Below are positions 25,394-35,423 of a DNA stretch of 64,000 nt, piece after piece. The translations under genes and the position numbers were made by a program. How positions within the stretch are numbered: the first letter of the stretch is position 1; each line of letters begins with the position of its first letter. The notes below the pieces were generated by a model. The model ran no database searches. It saw only the letters and a list, made by a program, of their open reading frames with translations, and was not told the DNA's origin. The DNA is from Humitalea rosea. GTDB lineage: Bacteria > Pseudomonadota > Alphaproteobacteria > Acetobacterales > Acetobacteraceae. The stretch lies in the NCBI RefSeq assembly GCF_003253705.1, contig NZ_QKYU01000010.1:1-64000 (forward strand), in the 5' to 3' direction.

Positions 25394-27190
25394 TCACATC
25401 CCATCCATGACGGGCGCCGCATCCACGATCTGGAAACAGGCGCTGGCCTCGCCGGCCCAGCGCTCGGCGCGCAGATGCCCCGCGAGCGTCAGCGGCAGCC
25501 CGCCGCTGGCCAGCAGCGCCTGCGCCAGCGGCCCATCCTTGGCGCGGAAGCACACGGCCTTGAGCCGCCCGCCGCCCTCCCCGGTCAGATAGGCGCGGAT
25601 CGTCGCCCCCTCCTTGCCGACACGATCGGCCTTGGCGATGCGCACGCGCGGCAGCACCAGGATGGGTTCCTCATTGCCGGCGCCAAAGGGCGCGAGCCGC
25701 CCGATCGCCTCGGCCAGCGCAATGGTGCAGCCGGGCAGCGAGACGGTGGCCTCGATCGCCAGCCCCGCGACGCCGGGCAGGCTCGCGGCATGGGCGAGGC
25801 GCTCGGAGAGGAAGGCCTGCACCTCCTCCCGCCGCGACACCTCGAAGGAAAACCCCGCCGCCATGGCATGGCCGCCGCCGGTGCGGAACAGCCCGGACTG
25901 GCGCGCGGCGATGACCGCCGCGCCCAGATCGGCGCCCGCGACCGAACGGCCCGAACCCTTGGCCAGCCCATCCGCGACGCCGCCGACCATGGCCGGGCGG
26001 TTGAAGCGTTCCTTGACCCGGCCCGCGACGATGCCGACCACGCCGGGGTGCCAGCCCTCGCCGAGGATCAGCAGCACCGGCAGCCCGGCCTCGGCCTGGA
26101 TCTCCGCCTGGCGCATGGCGGTGGCCATGACATCGGCCTCCACCTCCTGCCGGTGGCGATTCACGCGGTCGAGTTCCTCGGCCATGCCGCGCGCCTCGAT
26201 CGGATCGGCAGAGGCCAGCAGCCGCAGCCCCAGATCGGCCTGCCCGACCCTGCCGCCGGCATTGATGCGCGGCCCGAGCATGAAGCCGAGGGTATGGGCG
26301 GAGGGCGCCTCCTTGGCCTGGGCGCAGACCAGCAGCGCCTCGATCCCCGGCCGCCCGCCGCTCGCCATCACCTTCAGCCCTTGCGTCACGAAGGCGCGGT
26401 TGAGCCCGACCAGCGGCATCACGTCGCAGACCGTGGCCAGCGCGACCAGATCCAGCAGATCCATCAGCGGGGGCTCGCTGCGCCCGTTGAACCAGCCCGC
26501 CCGGCGCAGCACGCGCAGCGTCGCGACGGCGGTCATGAAGGCGACCCCGGTGGCGCAGAGCGAGCCGAGGCCGGAGGTGTCATCCAGCCGGTTCGGATTG
26601 ACCACGGCGGCGACCGGCGGCGGCGGGCCCTCGGCCTTGTGGTGGTCCAGCACCACCACATCGGCGCGCCCGGCGGCGGCGGCCAGCGCATCGGCGGCGG
26701 CGGTGCCACAATCGACGCAGATGATCAGCCCCGCGCCCTCGTCGCAGAGGCGCGTGATGGCGGCGGCATTGGGGCCGTAGCCTTCCAGGATGCGGTCCGG
26801 GACATAGGGCCGCGCGGCGACGCCGAGGCTGGCCAGGACATGCAGCATCAGCGCCCCGGAACAGGCGCCGTCCACGTCGTAGTCGCCGAAGACCGCGACC
26901 TGCTCGCCTGACCGCACCGCCGCGGCGATGCGGTCGGCGGCCAGGTCCATGTCGGTCAGGCGCGCGGGGTCAGGCATCAACGCGCGGAGCGTCGGCGCCA
27001 GGAAATCCCCGGCGGTCTCGATCCCGATGCCGCGCGCGGCCAGGATGCCGGCCACCAGCCCGGGCAGCGCATGGCGCTCCGCCAAGGCGGCGGCGATCCG
27101 CGCCTCCCCCTGCCGCCAGACCCATCGCCGCCCGCTCAGGCTGGCGGCGACGCCAAAGGCCGGGTCCTGCGGCAGGAGGCCGTCAGGCAA
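25394..27190 (-). CDS. recJ: single-stranded-DNA-specific exonuclease RecJ
   Basis: A 598-residue 5'-3' single-strand exonuclease for recombination and repair. The DHH catalytic motifs are clear: FGDYDVDGACSGAL (about residue 100), VDCGTAAADAL and VLDHHKAEGP (about 180), then the DHHA1 domain with GGGHAMAAGFS near 440 and the OB-fold C-terminus. Length is normal. The frame begins with TTG at 27190, overlapping the glpX stop by 8 bases; no better start is visible. The order recJ after glpX is widespread in alphaproteobacteria. Confidence 0.93.
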   Translation of the reverse strand: MPDGLLPQDPAFGVAASLSGRRWVWRQGEARIAAALAERHALPGLVAGILAARGIGIETAGDFLAPTLRALMPDPARLTDMDLAADRIAAAVRSGEQVAVFGDYDVDGACSGALMLHVLASLGVAARPYVPDRILEGYGPNAAAITRLCDEGAGLIICVDCGTAAADALAAAAGRADVVVLDHHKAEGPPPPVAAVVNPNRLDDTSGLGSLCATGVAFMTAVATLRVLRRAGWFNGRSEPPLMDLLDLVALATVCDVMPLVGLNRAFVTQGLKVMASGGRPGIEALLVCAQAKEAPSAHTLGFMLGPRINAGGRVGQADLGLRLLASADPIEARGMAEELDRVNRHRQEVEADVMATAMRQAEIQAEAGLPVLLILGEGWHPGVVGIVAGRVKERFNRPAMVGGVADGLAKGSGRSVAGADLGAAVIAARQSGLFRTGGGHAMAAGFSFEVSRREEVQAFLSERLAHAASLPGVAGLAIEATVSLPGCTIALAEAIGRLAPFGAGNEEPILVLPRVRIAKADRVGKEGATIRAYLTGEGGGRLKAVCFRAKDGPLAQALLASGGLPLTLAGHLRAERWAGEASACFQIVDAAPVMDGM

Positions 27191-28178
27191 TGAAGGCCCG
27201 CGGCTTCAGCGCGAAGTTGTGGCGGCCTTCGATGTAGCGGACGGTGCCGGTGGCGCTGCGCATCACGATGGAATGCGTCACCGCCATCGCAGCACCTCGG
27301 CGCACGCCGCGCAGCATCGCGCCATTGGTGACGCCGGTCGCGGAGAACATGACGTCGCCACGGGCCATATCCTCGACCGTGTAGATCATGTTGGTGTCGG
27401 TGATGCCCATGGAGGCGGCGCGGGCGATCTGCTCATCATCCTCGAACAGCAGCCGGCCCTGCATCTGGCCACCGATGCAACGCAGCGCGGCCGCGGCCAG
27501 CACCCCCTCCGGCGCGCCACCCGAACCGATGTAGAGGTCGATGCCGGCTTCCAGCTGGCTCACCGCGACCACGCCGGCGACGTCGCCATCGCCGATCAGG
27601 GTGATGCGGGCGCCGGCCTCGCGGCAGGCCTTGATCATCGCCTTGTGGCGATCGCGATCCAGCATGCAGACCATCAGGTCGCCGATCTCGCATTTCTTCG
27701 CCCTGGCGAGCTCGCGCAGGTTCTCGGCGGGCGAGGCGTCGATATGCACGATACCGGCCGGCAGGCCGGGGCCGACCGCGATCTTGTCCATGTAGATGTC
27801 GGGGGCGTGCAGGAAGCTGCCGGGCTGGCCGACCGCGAGCGTGGCGATCGCATTCTCCGCCCCCTTGGCGGTGATCGAGGTGCCTTCCAGCGGATCGACG
27901 GCGATATCGACCTCGGGGCCGCCATGCTGCCAGCCGGAGCCGACCTTCTCGCCGATGAAGAGCATCGGGGCCTCATCCATCTCGCCCTCGCCGATCACCA
28001 CGGTGCCGGAGATGGCCACGGTGTCGAAGGCGCGGCGCATGGCATCCACGGCCGCGCCATCGGCGGCGTTCTTGTCGCCACGGCCGATCCAGCGGCTGGC
28101 GGCCAAAGCTGCGGCCTCGGTCACACGGACCAGTTCGAGGGCAAGGTTCCGGTCGACCGGCGTGCTGTCGCGAATCAT
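27183..28178 (-). CDS. glpX: class II fructose-1,6-bisphosphatase GlpX
   Basis: A 331-residue class II fructose bisphosphatase, which makes fructose 6-phosphate in gluconeogenesis. Seen motifs are GDKNAADGAAVDAMR (residues about 33-47), VIGEGEMDEAPML (about 60) and DPLEGTS (about 85), which bind metal and phosphate in the family. ATG 28178 is preceded by GGGGAG at 8 bases. It lies between hom and recJ, 13 bases after the hom stop, and the cluster is probably transcribed together. Confidence 0.94.
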   Translation of the reverse strand: MIRDSTPVDRNLALELVRVTEAAALAASRWIGRGDKNAADGAAVDAMRRAFDTVAISGTVVIGEGEMDEAPMLFIGEKVGSGWQHGGPEVDIAVDPLEGTSITAKGAENAIATLAVGQPGSFLHAPDIYMDKIAVGPGLPAGIVHIDASPAENLRELARAKKCEIGDLMVCMLDRDRHKAMIKACREAGARITLIGDGDVAGVVAVSQLEAGIDLYIGSGGAPEGVLAAAALRCIGGQMQGRLLFEDDEQIARAASMGITDTNMIYTVEDMARGDVMFSATGVTNGAMLRGVRRGAAMAVTHSIVMRSATGTVRYIEGRHNFALKPRAFIA

Positions 28179-28191
28179 AGGCGAGACTCCC

Positions 28192-29484
28192 CTAAAGGCT
28201 TTCGATGCGGATGACGGCGGGCGGTTCCAGCACGGCGTCGAGGGCGGCGATACGCTCCAGGGCGGCGGACATCGCCGCCTCCCCGCATTCATGGGTGACG
28301 AGGACAACGGCGACCGCCTCGGCCGGGCTGCGGCCGCGCTGGATCATGGATTCGAGGCTGATGCCATGGTCGCGCAGCACGCCGGTGACGTCGGCGATCA
28401 CGCCCGGGCGGTCCACCACCATCAGCCGCAGGTAGTAGGGCCCGGAATGGGCCGACATCGGCACCGTCGCGACGGGCTGCAACGCGGCCTCGGCCGCCCC
28501 CCAGACCGGGGTGTGGCGGCCACGCGCGATATCGATCAGATCGGCGACGACGGCGCTGCCGGTCGGCCCGGCGCCGGCGCCACGGCCCTCCAGCACCACG
28601 CGGCCGACGAAATCGCCCTCCGCCACCACGGCGTTGAAGACGCCATCGACATGGGCGATCGGGTGTGCTGCCGGCACCATGCAGGGATGCACCCGGGTGC
28701 TGATCCCATTCTCCCCGCAACGGGCGATGCCCAGCAGCTTGATGCGGTAGCCGAGGTCGTCCGCGAGGCGGATATCCAGCGCCGAGACGCCGCGAATGCC
28801 CTCGACATGCACATCGCCGAAGGCGACCGGGCGGCCGAAGGCCAGCGCCGCCAGGATCGCGAGCTTATGGGCGGCATCGGTGCCATCCACATCCATCGCC
28901 GGATCGGCCTCGGCGTAGCCCAGGCGCTGGGCTTCGGCGAGGGCTTCGGCGAATTCGCGCCCCTTCTCCCGCATCGAGGTCAGGATGTAGTTGCAGGTGC
29001 CGTTGAGGATGCCGGTCACGCGGGAGAGGCGGTTGGCCGCCAGCCCCTCGCGGATCGCCTTGATCGCGGGGATGCCGCCGGCGACGGCGGCCTCGAAGGC
29101 GAGCGGCACGCCGCGCTGTTCGGCCAGCGCCGCGAGGGCCGCGCCATGGGTCGCCATCAGCGCCTTGTTGGCGGTGACCACCGGGCGGCCTGCGGCCAGC
29201 GCCGCCTCGACCAGCGCGCGAGCCGGGCCCTCGCTGCCACCGATGCATTCGACGATGACATCGACGCCGGGATCGGCCGCCAGGGCCACCGGGTCGTCAT
29301 ACCAGCGCAGCCCCGCGACCGAGACGCCACGATCCCGCGTGCGGTCCCGTGCCGAGACGGCGGTGACGGCGATGGCGCGGCCGGCGCGGGCGGAGATCAG
29401 ATCCGCATTGTCCCGCAGCACCGTCATGACGCCGGCGCCCACGGTGCCGAGGCCCGCGATGCCGATGGCGAGGGGGCGGGTCAT
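28192..29484 (-). CDS. hom: homoserine dehydrogenase
   Basis: A 430-residue homoserine dehydrogenase for threonine and methionine biosynthesis (aspartate semialdehyde to homoserine). The Rossmann motif GLGTVGAGV is at residues 11-19, the catalytic core contains VAGGIPAIKAIREGL and GILNGTCNYIL (about 170), and the C-terminus is an ACT domain (YYLRLMVVDRPGVIADV, about 350), so feedback control by threonine is likely. No aspartokinase domain is fused. The start overlaps the aminotransferase stop by four bases. Confidence 0.95.
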   Translation of the reverse strand: MTRPLAIGIAGLGTVGAGVMTVLRDNADLISARAGRAIAVTAVSARDRTRDRGVSVAGLRWYDDPVALAADPGVDVIVECIGGSEGPARALVEAALAAGRPVVTANKALMATHGAALAALAEQRGVPLAFEAAVAGGIPAIKAIREGLAANRLSRVTGILNGTCNYILTSMREKGREFAEALAEAQRLGYAEADPAMDVDGTDAAHKLAILAALAFGRPVAFGDVHVEGIRGVSALDIRLADDLGYRIKLLGIARCGENGISTRVHPCMVPAAHPIAHVDGVFNAVVAEGDFVGRVVLEGRGAGAGPTGSAVVADLIDIARGRHTPVWGAAEAALQPVATVPMSAHSGPYYLRLMVVDRPGVIADVTGVLRDHGISLESMIQRGRSPAEAVAVVLVTHECGEAAMSAALERIAALDAVLEPPAVIRIESL

Positions 29485-30716
29485 GCGCCGCTCAACTCCT
29501 TGCCACTCAGCTCCTTGATCGGCTCGGGGGGGCCGGCATTGTCGCCCTGCAGGAAGCCCTTGATGCCGCGCATCGCCTGGCGGATGCGGTGGTTGTTCTC
29601 GACCAGCGCGATGCGGACATGGCCATCGCCATGCTCGCCGAAGCCGAGGCCCGGGGCGACCGCGACCTTGGCCTTGTCCAGCAGCAGCTTGGAGAAGCCG
29701 ACCGAGCCGAGGTGGCGGAACCGCTCCGGGATCGGCGCCCAGAGGAACATCGAGCCCTCAGGGCTCGGCACGTCCCAGCCGGCGTTGTGCAGCCCCTTCA
29801 CCATCACGTCGCGGCGTTCCTTGTAGAGCACGCGCATATCCGCGACGCAGTCCTGCGGCCCGTTCAGCGCGGTGGCGGCGGCGATCTGGATCGGCGCGAA
29901 GGCGCCGTAGTCCAGATACGACTTCACCCGCGCGAGCGCCGAGATCAGCCGCTGGTTGCCCGCGGCAAAGCCCATGCGCCAGCCCGGCATGTTGTAGGTC
30001 TTGGACAGCGAGGTGAATTCCACCGTGCAGTCCATCGCACCCGGGATTTCCAGCACCGAGGGCGGCGGCTCATTGCCGAAATACAGCTCGGCATAGGCGA
30101 GGTCAGACAGGATGAAGAGCTCGTGCTTCAGCGCGAGCGCGACCAGATCCTTGTAGAATTCGCGGCTGGCCAGCAGCGCGGTCGGATTTGACGGAAAGTT
30201 CACGATCAGCGCCGTGGGCTTGGGCACCGAATGCCGCACCGCGCGGTCGATCGCCGCCAGCATCGCATCATCCGGCGTATAGGGGATGAAGCGGGCCGAG
30301 GCGCCGGCGATGATGAAGCCGAACTGGTGGATCGGATAGGACGGGTTCGGCACCAGGATGGTGTCGCCAGGGCTGCTGATCGCCTGGGCGAGGTTGGCCA
30401 GCCCCTCCTTGCTGCCGAGCGTCGCGACGACCTCGGTCTCCGGGTCCAGCTTCACGCCGAAGCGGCGGTCGTAATAGCCGGCCAGCGCGCGGCGCAGCCC
30501 CGGGATGCCCTTGGACATCGAATAGCGATGGGTGCGGGGGTCCTGCACCGCCTCGATCAGCTTGGCGACGATATGCGGCGGCGTCGGGCTGTCGGGATTG
30601 CCCATCCCGAGGTCCACGATGTCCTCGGCGGCGGCCCGGGCCTTGGCCTTGGCCGTGTTGACCTCCGCGAAGACATAGGGCGGCAGGCGGCGGATACGGT
30701 GGAATTCCTCGGTCAT
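29481..30716 (-). CDS. class I/II aminotransferase (LL-diaminopimelate aminotransferase/AlaC-like)
   Basis: A 411-residue PLP enzyme. PLP-binding features are NFPSNPTA (about residue 172), LSDLAYAELYF (about 205) and the lysine of SLSKTYNMPGWRMGF (about 237). The sequence is of the type often labelled LL-diaminopimelate aminotransferase in alphaproteobacteria, but its place before hom, glpX and recJ also fits a glutamate-pyruvate (AlaC-like) transaminase; I cannot separate these by eye. The last residues repeat KELSG twice, from a short DNA duplication at the 3' end. ATG 30716 has AGGA close upstream. Confidence 0.85.
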   Translation of the reverse strand: MTEEFHRIRRLPPYVFAEVNTAKAKARAAAEDIVDLGMGNPDSPTPPHIVAKLIEAVQDPRTHRYSMSKGIPGLRRALAGYYDRRFGVKLDPETEVVATLGSKEGLANLAQAISSPGDTILVPNPSYPIHQFGFIIAGASARFIPYTPDDAMLAAIDRAVRHSVPKPTALIVNFPSNPTALLASREFYKDLVALALKHELFILSDLAYAELYFGNEPPPSVLEIPGAMDCTVEFTSLSKTYNMPGWRMGFAAGNQRLISALARVKSYLDYGAFAPIQIAAATALNGPQDCVADMRVLYKERRDVMVKGLHNAGWDVPSPEGSMFLWAPIPERFRHLGSVGFSKLLLDKAKVAVAPGLGFGEHGDGHVRIALVENNHRIRQAMRGIKGFLQGDNAGPPEPIKELSGKELSGA

Positions 30717-30895
30717 TGTCCTGGTCTTTTTCCTGGTCTTTTTGGGGAAACGGAACGGGCGGAAGAGGGCGGTGCCGCAGGATACAGGCGCACAGGCGCC
30801 AGGGCGAGGGAGGCAGGGCGAGGGAGGCAGGGCGAGGGAGGCTGGGCGAGGGAGGCTGGGCGAGGGGGGAGCTGGGCGAGGGAGCGCGGCCGGCC
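30717..30895. other. 179-bp leader of the aminotransferase operon
   Basis: No gene. The part next to the start carries a 12-bp tandem repeat CCTGGTCTTTTT (twice, 30720-30743). The distal part is a purine-rich minisatellite (30800-30884, listed separately). A promoter for the aminotransferase-hom-glpX-recJ run is expected here, but no convincing -35/-10 pair is seen. Confidence 0.5.
30800..30884. repeat. 14-bp minisatellite (about six copies)
   Basis: Units CAGGGCGAGGGAGG (three exact copies from 30800, 30814 and 30828) grade into CTGGGCGAGGGAGG variants up to 30884, with one unit lengthened to 16 bp. The array lies between the lipoprotein stop codon and the aminotransferase leader and is likely to vary in copy number. 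Confidence 0.8.
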
Positions 30896-31462
30896 TCAGC
30901 GGACCGAGGGCGGCGGCGGCGGCAATCCGGGGTCGGCCGGCAGCGGCCGCGGCGGCGGGGGCGGGGCGCCCGGATCGGCCGGCAGCGGGCGGGCGGGTTC
31001 CGGCCCGGCCGGCGCCATGCGCGCGACGGCGGGCGCCGCGCGCAGCGCCGCGGGGCGCGGCGGCGTCAGCGGCACCTGCGCCGAGGCGCCGGTCGGCGGC
31101 GGCGGCAGGATGCCAACGGTGGTGAGCGGCGTCGCGCCCGCGGCGCGCTCCTGCTCCAATTTGCGGGTCAAGGCGCTGCGGGTCGCATCATCCGGGCGGT
31201 CCGGGCGCGGCGGCACTTCGGAAAGGGTGCGGAACGGCTGATCGGTGCCAGGCGGCACGCCGCGGCGTTCCATCGCCGCCCCGGTGATATTGTCGAAGAA
31301 CTGCGCGGGCCCCTCGCCCGGGCTGCCGACGCAGGCACCCAACAGCAGCATGGGCAGCAACGGCAGGGCGAGCCTGCCCGCTTGCCGCGGCACCGCGCCG
31401 CCCCTAGGTTCCAGGCGTGAACCTGTCGCACGCAAAAAGCCCATGCCGCGTCGTGTGCTCAT
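30896..31462 (-). CDS. proline-rich lipoprotein
   Basis: A 188-residue protein with a long basic N-terminus, a hydrophobic stretch and lipobox MLLLGACVGS (Cys44). The mature part starts SPGEGPAQFFDNITGAAMERRG, then has a charged segment (RSALTRKLEQERAAG) and ends in Pro-rich repeats RPLPADPGxPPPPP (two full copies and one partial). It should be anchored in the outer or inner membrane and extend through the periplasm. I do not know a function. The frame stays open far upstream, but only as antisense to phaC. A start at ATG 31444 is also possible. Confidence 0.65.
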   Translation of the reverse strand: MSTRRGMGFLRATGSRLEPRGGAVPRQAGRLALPLLPMLLLGACVGSPGEGPAQFFDNITGAAMERRGVPPGTDQPFRTLSEVPPRPDRPDDATRSALTRKLEQERAAGATPLTTVGILPPPPTGASAQVPLTPPRPAALRAAPAVARMAPAGPEPARPLPADPGAPPPPPRPLPADPGLPPPPPSVR

Positions 31463-31561
31463 GCGGTCAGCATGTGCCCCATAACGCGAAGCGGCGAAAG
31501 CGCCGTGCTTGCGGTCGCGAGGCATGACGCAGACGACGAAGCAAGAAGGCGAGGATTCGGC

Positions 31562-33382
31562 ATGGCCCAGGATGACACCCCTTCCGCATTCCGGCTGCCC
31601 GACCCCGCCGTCGTGTCCCGCACGATGGCCGATGTCGCCGAGCGCGGGCAGCGGATCGTCCAGGATTTCCTGAAGCGGCAATCCGATAACGCGAGCAACG
31701 GCGGCGGCACCGGGGGTGCTGGCTCCGATCCGCTGAACCTGGCCGGCGCCTTCATGGAGATGACGACGCGGCTGATGTCCAACCCCGCCCGGCTGATGCA
31801 GGCGCAGATCGGCTTCTGGCAGGATTACATGACGCTGTGGCAGCACACCGCCCGGCGGATGATGGGCAAGGAAACCGGAGCGGTGATCTCCGAGGATCCC
31901 AAGGACAAGCGGTTCAAGGACGACGCCTGGCGCGACAACGAGATCTTCGATTTCATCAAGCAGTCGTATTTGCTGTCGGCCCGCTATTTCCAGACCGCGG
32001 CCGCTTCCGCCGAGGGGCTGGACGAGAAATCGGCCCAGAAGGTCGATTTCTACACCCGCCAATTCGTCGATGCGCTGTCCCCGACCAATTTCGCCCTGAC
32101 CAACCCCGAAGTGCTGCGCCGCACCGCCGAGACCGGCGGCGAGAACCTGTTGAAGGGGCTCTCCAACCTGCTGGGCGATCTGGAGCGCGGCAAGGGCAGT
32201 CTGCAGATCAGCATGGTCGATCGCAGCAAGTTCTCGGTGGGCGAGAACATCGCCGTCACCCCCGGCAGCGTGGTCTATCAGAACGAGCTGATGCAGCTCG
32301 TCCAGTACAATCCCAGCACGGAGAAGGTGCTGAAGCGGCCGTTGCTGATCCTGCCGCCCTGGATCAACAAGTTCTATATCCTCGACCTGCGCCCGAAGAA
32401 TTCCTTCATTCGCTGGGCCGTCGAACAGGGCCATACCGTCTTCGTCTGTTCCTGGGTGAACCCGGACGAGAGCCTGGCCGAAAAAGGCTTCGACGATTAC
32501 ATGCAGCTCGGCCCCTATGCCGCGCTGGAGGCGATCGAGAAGGCGACCGGCGAGAAGAACATCAACGCCATCGGCTATTGCCTGGGCGGCACGCTGCTGG
32601 CCGCGACGCTGGCGCATATGGCGGCCAAGCGCGACACCCGCATCAAATCCGCGACCTTCTTCACCACCATGGTCGATTTCGAGGAAGCCGGCGAACTCAG
32701 CGTCTTCATCGACGAGGAGCAGTTGCAGGCGCTCGAGGACAAGATGAACAAGCGTGGCTTCCTCGAAGGCTCCGAGATGGCCGGCACCTTCAACATGCTG
32801 CGGGCGAACGACCTGATCTGGTCCTTCGTGGTGAATAATTACTTGCTGGGGCAGGAACCCTTCCCCTTCGACCTGCTGTACTGGAACAGCGACAGCACGC
32901 GCATGCCGGCGAAGATGCATTCCTTCTACCTGCGCCGGATGTACCAGCAGAATGACCTGATCAAGCCGGGGGCGGTGGATCTTCTGGGGGTCAAGCTCGA
33001 TCTGCGGAAGATCAAGCTGCCGACCTACATCCTCTCGACGCGGGAGGACCACATCGCGCCCTGGCAAAGCACCTATCGCGCGACACAGATCTATGGCGGG
33101 CCGATCCGCTTCGTCCTGGCGGCCTCGGGCCATATCGCCGGGGTGGCGAATCCGCCGGCCTCGGGCAAGTACAGCCATTGGGTCAGCGACACTGCGCCCC
33201 CCACCGCCGAGGCCTGGCTGGAGGGCGCGACCGAGCTTGCCGGCTCCTGGTGGCCGGATTGGCATCGCTGGGTTTCGGCGCTGGACAAGGCCCAGGTGCC
33301 GGCCCGCACCCCGGGCGATGGCGCGCTGGCGGTCATCGAACCCGCACCCGGCAGCTATGTGAAGGTGATGGCGAGCGACTGA
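31562..33382 (+). CDS. phaC: class I poly(3-hydroxyalkanoate) synthase PhaC
   Basis: A 606-residue PHA synthase that polymerises 3-hydroxyacyl-CoA into storage granules. The lipase-like box GYCLGGTL contains nucleophile Cys340, with Asp496 (STREDHI) and His524 (SGHIAG) completing the triad. The spacings 156 and 28 equal those of the Cupriavidus enzyme. The N-terminal domain (residues 1-210) is of normal class I length. The ATG at 31562 is chosen because upstream residues are not family-like. No phaP, phaR, phaA or phaB is adjacent. Confidence 0.96.
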   Translation: MAQDDTPSAFRLPDPAVVSRTMADVAERGQRIVQDFLKRQSDNASNGGGTGGAGSDPLNLAGAFMEMTTRLMSNPARLMQAQIGFWQDYMTLWQHTARRMMGKETGAVISEDPKDKRFKDDAWRDNEIFDFIKQSYLLSARYFQTAAASAEGLDEKSAQKVDFYTRQFVDALSPTNFALTNPEVLRRTAETGGENLLKGLSNLLGDLERGKGSLQISMVDRSKFSVGENIAVTPGSVVYQNELMQLVQYNPSTEKVLKRPLLILPPWINKFYILDLRPKNSFIRWAVEQGHTVFVCSWVNPDESLAEKGFDDYMQLGPYAALEAIEKATGEKNINAIGYCLGGTLLAATLAHMAAKRDTRIKSATFFTTMVDFEEAGELSVFIDEEQLQALEDKMNKRGFLEGSEMAGTFNMLRANDLIWSFVVNNYLLGQEPFPFDLLYWNSDSTRMPAKMHSFYLRRMYQQNDLIKPGAVDLLGVKLDLRKIKLPTYILSTREDHIAPWQSTYRATQIYGGPIRFVLAASGHIAGVANPPASGKYSHWVSDTAPPTAEAWLEGATELAGSWWPDWHRWVSALDKAQVPARTPGDGALAVIEPAPGSYVKVMASD

Positions 33383-33478
33383 GCGCTCGCCGCCGCTTTG
33401 CTTTCGACCCAGGGGGCCCTATGTGCCACCTCGGCGCGGGCCGGGACTTTTCCCCCGCGGCCCGATATACGGACTTCG

Positions 33479-35284
33479 ATGACCGACACCTCGCTCGCCC
33501 GCATCCGCAACTTCGCCATCATCGCGCATATCGATCATGGGAAATCCACCCTGGCCGATCGGCTGATCCAGTTCTGTGGCGGTCTCGCCGATCGCGAGAT
33601 GAAGGAGCAGGTGCTCGACAGCATGGATATCGAGCGCGAGCGCGGTATCACCATCAAGGCGCAGACCGTCCGGCTGGAATACCCGGCCAAGGACGGCGTG
33701 ACCTATGTCCTGAACCTGATGGACACGCCGGGCCACGTCGATTTCGCCTATGAGGTCTCCCGCAGCCTCGCGGCCTGCGAAGGCTCGCTGCTGGTGGTCG
33801 ATGCCTCCCAGGGGGTCGAGGCGCAGACGCTCGCCAATGTCTATCAGGCGCTGGATGCCGGCCACGAGATCGTGCCGATCCTGAACAAGGTCGATCTGCC
33901 CGCCGCCGAGCCCGAGCGCGTGAAGCAGCAGATCGAGGATGTGATCGGCCTGCCCGCCGATGATGCGGTGATGATCAGCGCCAAGACCGGGCTGAACATC
34001 GAGGGCGTGCTGGAGGCCATCGTCACCCGCCTGCCCGCGCCCACCGGCGACGAGACCAAGCCCTTGCAGGCGCTGCTGGTCGATAGCTGGTACGACCCCT
34101 ACCTCGGCGTCGTCATCCTGGTGCGGGTGAAGCAGGGCCGCCTGCGCCGCAACATGCGCATCCGGCTGATGGCCAAGGGCACCGCGCATCCGGTCAACGA
34201 CATCGGCGTGTTCACGCCGAAGATGCAGCCGGTGGACGACCTGGGCCCCGGCGAGATGGGCTACATCACCGCCGCGATGAAGACGGTCGCCGATTGCAAT
34301 GTCGGCGACACCATCACCGATGACCGCGCGCCCGCGACCGAACAGCTCCCCGGCTTCCGGCCCTCCATCCCCGTGGTCTGGTGCGGGCTGTTCCCGACCG
34401 ATGCGGATGAGTTCGAGAAGCTGCGGGAATCCCTCGGCAAGCTCAGGCTGAATGATTCCTCCTTCCACTTCGACCCGGAGAGCAGCGCCGCCCTCGGCTT
34501 CGGCTTCCGCTGCGGCTTCCTGGGGCTGCTGCATCTGGAGATCGTGCAGGAGCGGCTGTCGCGGGAATTCGATCTCGACCTGATCGCGACCGCGCCCTCG
34601 GTCGTCTACAAGCTGACCAAGAACAACGGCGATGAGATCGAGCTGCACAACCCGGCCGATATGCCGGACCCCAGCCTCGTCAAGTCGATCCAGGAACCCT
34701 GGATCAAGGCCACCATCTTCGTGCCCGACGAATACCTCGGCTCGATCCTCGCCTTGTGCAGCGAGCGGCGTGGCGTGCAGGTGGACCTCACCTATGTCGG
34801 CAACCGGGCGATGGCGGTCTACCGGCTGCCGCTGAACGAGGTGGTGTTCGACTTCTACGATCGCCTCAAATCCATCAGCCGCGGCTATGCCAGCTTCGAT
34901 TACGCGGTCGATGGCTATGAGGAGGGCGATCTGGTGAAGATCAGCATTCTCGTGAACAACGAGCCGGTGGATGCGCTCTCCTTCATGGCGCATCGCTCGG
35001 CGGCCGACCGGCGCGCGCGCTCGATCTGCGAGAAGCTGAAGGATCTGATCCCCCGCCAGCTCTTCAAGATCCCCATCCAGGCCGCCATTGGCGGCAAGGT
35101 CATCGCGCGCGAAACCATCGGCGCGATGTCCAAGGATGTGACCGCCAAGTGCTACGGCGGCGACATCAGCCGCAAGCGCAAGCTCCTGGACAAGCAGAAG
35201 GAAGGCAAGAAGCGGATGCGGCAGTTCGGCAAGGTCGAAATCCCGCAGTCCGCCTTCATCGCTGCATTGAAGATGGACGCCTGA
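33479..35284 (+). CDS. lepA: elongation factor 4 (LepA)
   Basis: A 601-residue ribosomal back-translocase GTPase. G1 AHIDHGKST is at residues 16-24, the switch and G3 region is [11 protein letters not shown], and G4 is NKVDLP. The EF4-specific C-terminal domain includes [24 protein letters not shown] and ends [14 protein letters not shown], then [18 protein letters not shown]. Length is normal. It stands 96 bases after phaC on the same strand. The start [12 protein letters not shown] fits the family; the in-frame extension upstream does not. Confidence 0.97.
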   Translation: MTDTSLARIRNFAIIAHIDHGKSTLADRLIQFCGGLADREMKEQVLDSMDIERERGITIKAQTVRLEYPAKDGVTYVLNLMDTPGHVDFAYEVSRSLAACEGSLLVVDASQGVEAQTLANVYQALDAGHEIVPILNKVDLPAAEPERVKQQIEDVIGLPADDAVMISAKTGLNIEGVLEAIVTRLPAPTGDETKPLQALLVDSWYDPYLGVVILVRVKQGRLRRNMRIRLMAKGTAHPVNDIGVFTPKMQPVDDLGPGEMGYITAAMKTVADCNVGDTITDDRAPATEQLPGFRPSIPVVWCGLFPTDADEFEKLRESLGKLRLNDSSFHFDPESSAALGFGFRCGFLGLLHLEIVQERLSREFDLDLIATAPSVVYKLTKNNGDEIELHNPADMPDPSLVKSIQEPWIKATIFVPDEYLGSILALCSERRGVQVDLTYVGNRAMAVYRLPLNEVVFDFYDRLKSISRGYASFDYAVDGYEEGDLVKISILVNNEPVDALSFMAHRSAADRRARSICEKLKDLIPRQLFKIPIQAAIGGKVIARETIGAMSKDVTAKCYGGDISRKRKLLDKQKEGKKRMRQFGKVEIPQSAFIAALKMDA

Positions 35285-35423
35285 GCCAACGTAAACGGGC
35301 TATTGTCCCAGGCTTGCATTTCCGCAGAAAGTCCCGGAATCGTACCGGATGAGCCCCCCGGCACGCCCATCCCTCTGGGGACGGCGGGCCGGGGGCCATG
35401 CGTCGTCCCTGGAGGAAGCGTTC

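Noticed and set aside
30896-33265. A 789-codon minus-strand frame
   Set aside because: Only its last 188 codons (lipobox and proline-rich tail) look real; the upstream part is antisense to phaC.
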